Shown here: positions 61,711 to 64,000 of the stretch, one piece after another
Layout of the letters: each line of letters opens with the position of its first letter
How positions within the stretch are numbered: position 1 is the first letter of the stretch
Source of the DNA: Isochrysis galbana
Lineage: Eukaryota; Haptophyta; Isochrysidales; Isochrysidaceae
DNA length: 64,000 bases
Reading direction: 5' to 3'
Assembly (NCBI GenBank): GCA_018136815.1
Contig: CM030936.1
Location: 2,153,694-2,217,693, forward strand
Position numbers and translations under genes: made by a program
The notes under the pieces: generated by a model
The model's input: only the letters and a program-made list of their open reading frames with translations
The model's database searches: none
Told to the model about the DNA's origin: nothing

Positions 61711-64000
61711 CTACATGAGTGTTTTCTGTTTGAAAATTTTCTGCTTGCGACCGCCGGGATTGTTCGGTTTTGTTCGAGATTGCACACGGCGTGGGCTGTT
61801 GCGCGTGTTCGCATGATACATGCTAGATTGAGGCCACTGATGTTGGTACGTTGATGGTAAGTGCGCCACGGATGCTGACTTACTGCCGGGATCCGCGATG
61901 CACTGGAATTTATTTGCTTGCCTGACATCTTTGGAAGCACCCACAGCACCTGCAATGCGTTGCTGTCCACCATGCTCCAGCCGTGTTGGAACAACACCTA
62001 TTATTTTAGACGACTCCCGTTGCCAGCCCAGGTTGTCCAACTCGTTGCAGCCATCAATTGGTTCCATCCTTTCAATAGGTAGGCGATCCTCGGAATGTCG
62101 GCTCCGTGCGTCATTGTTCTCCGAGACACCAGCCTCTAGGACCGAGGGTCTCATACGAAGTACACCACAACAGTCATCGTCAAGAGCGCTCAAGCTTTGT
62201 AAGACGTTGGGTGGCAGCCATGCAAAATGCCTCGAGCGAACTTCAGGAGACAAAGAGAGCAAGGATCGCAGCGTGTACTCCTTTATGACCTTGCGTGCTG
62301 TCCAAGGCGATAGACCGCACACGACCAACAGCCGCTCATGCTCAGTTTCTTCCTCACCCCCTCCACTATGCCACGGCCATTCTGACGCCGGGGGTCGGTA
62401 TAGAAATATTATTTGCTGCAAGGCTTTCCAAGCATCACGCCAGGAGGAAAGCCGCACGCATAGCCGCAACGGGCTGCCGCTCGTTTGAGCTAGCACAGAA
62501 GCAATGAGCTTCCAACACGAGAACTTATTATGAGCAGGTTCAACATCAGTCCTCTCATTGGGGTCGCAATGATTGTCGTTGCCGTTCATGAGGACGAGTA
62601 GCCACACTTCTCGCAGCATGACGGATTCGCACATGCGTACCGCCGTCGCCACCGAAGTAGGGCTGTTGAGCGCTTCTTGGTCACAAGCGAGCAATCCGGC
62701 CTCCGCGCCGAGGATGAGATGCGGAAGCGGCGTGGACGTTTCGATGAGCCGCACGCCCTTCCGACGCAAGAGAGAGTAGAGCTTCTGCGCATCGAGCAAA
62801 GATTCCCCTGCCATCACGGGCCAAGACACAAGCGGCGCTCCTCCGTGTGGGAGAGGTTGGAGAGGACGCACGGTCGCCGACACTATCTCCTTCCGGTTCT
62901 GCACCTGTAGGGCTCCAAGGCTAATCGGATCATCGTATCGAGTTCCCCGAGTCCGACGCAGGAGTCTCACCGATTGATCCAATGGTGATAGCTCAGTACG
63001 TGCTGTGCGTAGCGCATCCACATGATCATTTTCATCGTCGGCCTGTGGGATCAAGTCCATGGACATTTGCAAGGAAGTCTTGACATCGCCATTGGTAGAT
63101 GTCGCTGGAGCTTTGGCAGTGAGCATGCCACGGCGTTTCGTCATATCGGGCTGCAGCAAGTGCACACACAACCGAGGTTGCTGTAATTGGGCTGCGAAAT
63201 GGAATGGCCGGCCGGGCTTATCGATCTCTACGTACAACCGAAACGCCTCCCATGGAAAGATCTCAAAGGATTGCAGCTTCTCGTGGGACATGAGAAAGAG
63301 GAACGAGTTACTCACTCCGCCTCCACCGGCAATCTGTCTCGCACGATTGAGAAGGTTGAGAACGTGACGATGCTCCATCTCCGCGTCCACAGCAACGACG
63401 TGCACCGCACGGCTCGAATTGGGGGCTGAGACGTCCTTGGACGAATGTTCCGACAGTATCAACTGACAAACCGCTTTCGTCGAGGATTGCATGCAAGAGT
63501 GAGCAAAGACCACAACGCCATGCCGTGCCTCGCCACTACGCATCACGTCGGTGCTAAGCGCCGCAACGCCATCTCCACCATGAAGCTTACCATCGACCTG
63601 CCCGAAGCCATCGGCAATCGCTTCGCGAAGGGCAATCCGGAGCGCTTCTTCCCTCGCCTCCACAACGGCCTGCACTGCTGCCTGCACTTTCTTCCGATCA
63701 GCCAGGAGCCGTGAAACGGGCGCATGAGGGCGGCATGCCGACAAGTACTTCAGGGATCGAGCGCAAGTGTCGAGATGCACACGTAGGCCAGCTGTGTCCG
63801 TGTAGCTGATCAAGTCGAGTGCGCGCCTTGCGCATAGGCATGCCATGAGGCGCTGGAAGGCAGCCGGATTATTACCGCGTGGAAACGTCTCAATCGCCTC
63901 GCTCAGCGTAGGAGTGGCGAGTTGGCATCCTGATAGGTGGGTAGCGAGCTGCTTGGCCTCTATAAACAAGTGCTGACACACCTCCCACAGCTCGTCGCAA
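61711..64000 (-). CDS. XPF-related meiotic protein, SHOC1/ZIP2-like (partial, runs off the right edge)
   Basis: The minus-strand frame is open from the window edge to the stop at 61,711, at least 762 residues. A central nuclease-like fold has 'VHVVAVDAEMEHRHVLNLLN', 'NSFLFLMSHEKLQSFEIFPW', 'EAFRLYVEIDKPGRPF' and 'LLRRKGVRLIETSTPLPHLI'. A helix-hairpin-helix-like segment lies near 62,330-62,180 ('LLVVCGLSPWTARKVIKEYT', 'LRSLLSLSPEVRSRHFAWL'). The order of strands, the 'SFEI-PW--F-L-VE' pattern and the HhH after an inactive XPF-like core resemble SHOC1/ZIP2, the meiotic crossover partner of SPO16. The XPF catalytic ERKxxxD is not seen. The C-terminal 190 residues are low in conserved features. 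Assignment is by pattern only; another XPF-family scaffold is possible. Confidence 0.5.
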   Translation of the reverse strand, partial: CDELWEVCQHLFIEAKQLATHLSGCQLATPTLSEAIETFPRGNNPAAFQRLMACLCARRALDLISYTDTAGLRVHLDTCARSLKYLSACRPHAPVSRLLADRKKVQAAVQAVVEAREEALRIALREAIADGFGQVDGKLHGGDGVAALSTDVMRSGEARHGVVVFAHSCMQSSTKAVCQLILSEHSSKDVSAPNSSRAVHVVAVDAEMEHRHVLNLLNRARQIAGGGGVSNSFLFLMSHEKLQSFEIFPWEAFRLYVEIDKPGRPFHFAAQLQQPRLCVHLLQPDMTKRRGMLTAKAPATSTNGDVKTSLQMSMDLIPQADDENDHVDALRTARTELSPLDQSVRLLRRTRGTRYDDPISLGALQVQNRKEIVSATVRPLQPLPHGGAPLVSWPVMAGESLLDAQKLYSLLRRKGVRLIETSTPLPHLILGAEAGLLACDQEALNSPTSVATAVRMCESVMLREVWLLVLMNGNDNHCDPNERTDVEPAHNKFSCWKLIASVLAQTSGSPLRLCVRLSSWRDAWKALQQIIFLYRPPASEWPWHSGGGEEETEHERLLVVCGLSPWTARKVIKEYTLRSLLSLSPEVRSRHFAWLPPNVLQSLSALDDDCCGVLRMRPSVLEAGVSENNDARSRHSEDRLPIERMEPIDGCNELDNLGWQRESSKIIGVVPTRLEHGGQQRIAGAVGASKDVRQANKFQCIADPGSKSASVAHLPSTYQHQWPQSSMYHANTRNSPRRVQSRTKPNNPGGRKQKIFKQKTLM

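Overview
The window is nuclear DNA of a GC-rich eukaryotic microalga, not a prokaryote or virus. Several genes are split by short GT-AG introns (and one GC-AG intron), and the gene set is eukaryotic: a SET-domain methyltransferase, the spliceosomal factor FRA10AC1, an SLC35 Golgi transporter, an F-box/NHL protein and a cytosolic thioredoxin. One protein carries a presequence that looks like signal peptide plus transit peptide plus a twin-arginine lumen signal, which suggests a complex (red-lineage) plastid. A haptophyte is my best guess, on general resemblance only; no marker gene in the window proves it.

Layout. 0-2.2 kb: retroelement debris and C/T-G/A simple sequence. 2.3-4.5 kb: prolyl 4-hydroxylase. 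5.47-8.69 kb: an intact-looking hAT transposon with terminal inverted repeats and an 8-bp target duplication. 8.8-15.1 kb: nested dispersed repeats around a FRA10AC1 gene (9.97-10.72). 15.6-17.6 kb: C2HC zinc-finger protein. 19.1-19.9 kb: LINE-like tails. 20.2-27.1 kb (minus): a ten-exon gene that reads as one polypeptide of about 1,870 residues containing a sulfotransferase, a GT1 glycosyltransferase, a CrtC/AttH lipocalin-like domain and a type III GGPP-synthase-like prenyltransferase. 28.8-29.7 kb: predicted thylakoid-lumen protein. 31.0-32.5 kb (minus): nucleotide-sugar transporter. 33-36 kb: transposon remnants. 36.8-38.8 kb: F-box/NHL gene. 39.4-43.9 kb: hAT and LINE fragments, a 100-N assembly gap and tandem repeats. 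44.2-45.5 kb (minus): coiled-coil protein. 46.1-49.2 kb: minisatellite and a 764-bp tandem duplication. 49.4-50.1 kb (minus): thioredoxin. 51.2-52.6 kb (minus): 5'-truncated LINE. 52.6-53.8 kb: CT/CA simple repeats. 54.6-58.1 kb: ankyrin/pre-SET/SET/post-SET methyltransferase. 59-61.6 kb: repeats. 61.7 kb to the right edge (minus): partial XPF/SHOC1-like protein.

The outstanding object is the 20.2-27.1 kb gene. Prenyl chain synthesis, a candidate hydratase/cyclase/isomerase fold, glycosylation and sulfation are encoded in one reading frame across exons, which suggests a single-chain pathway for a sulfated or glycosylated isoprenoid. The nucleotide-sugar transporter nearby is probably a general Golgi gene and I infer no functional link.

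All gene models come from reading frames, splice consensus and family motifs by eye. Exon boundaries were chosen because phase and conserved motifs agree, but no transcript evidence was available.
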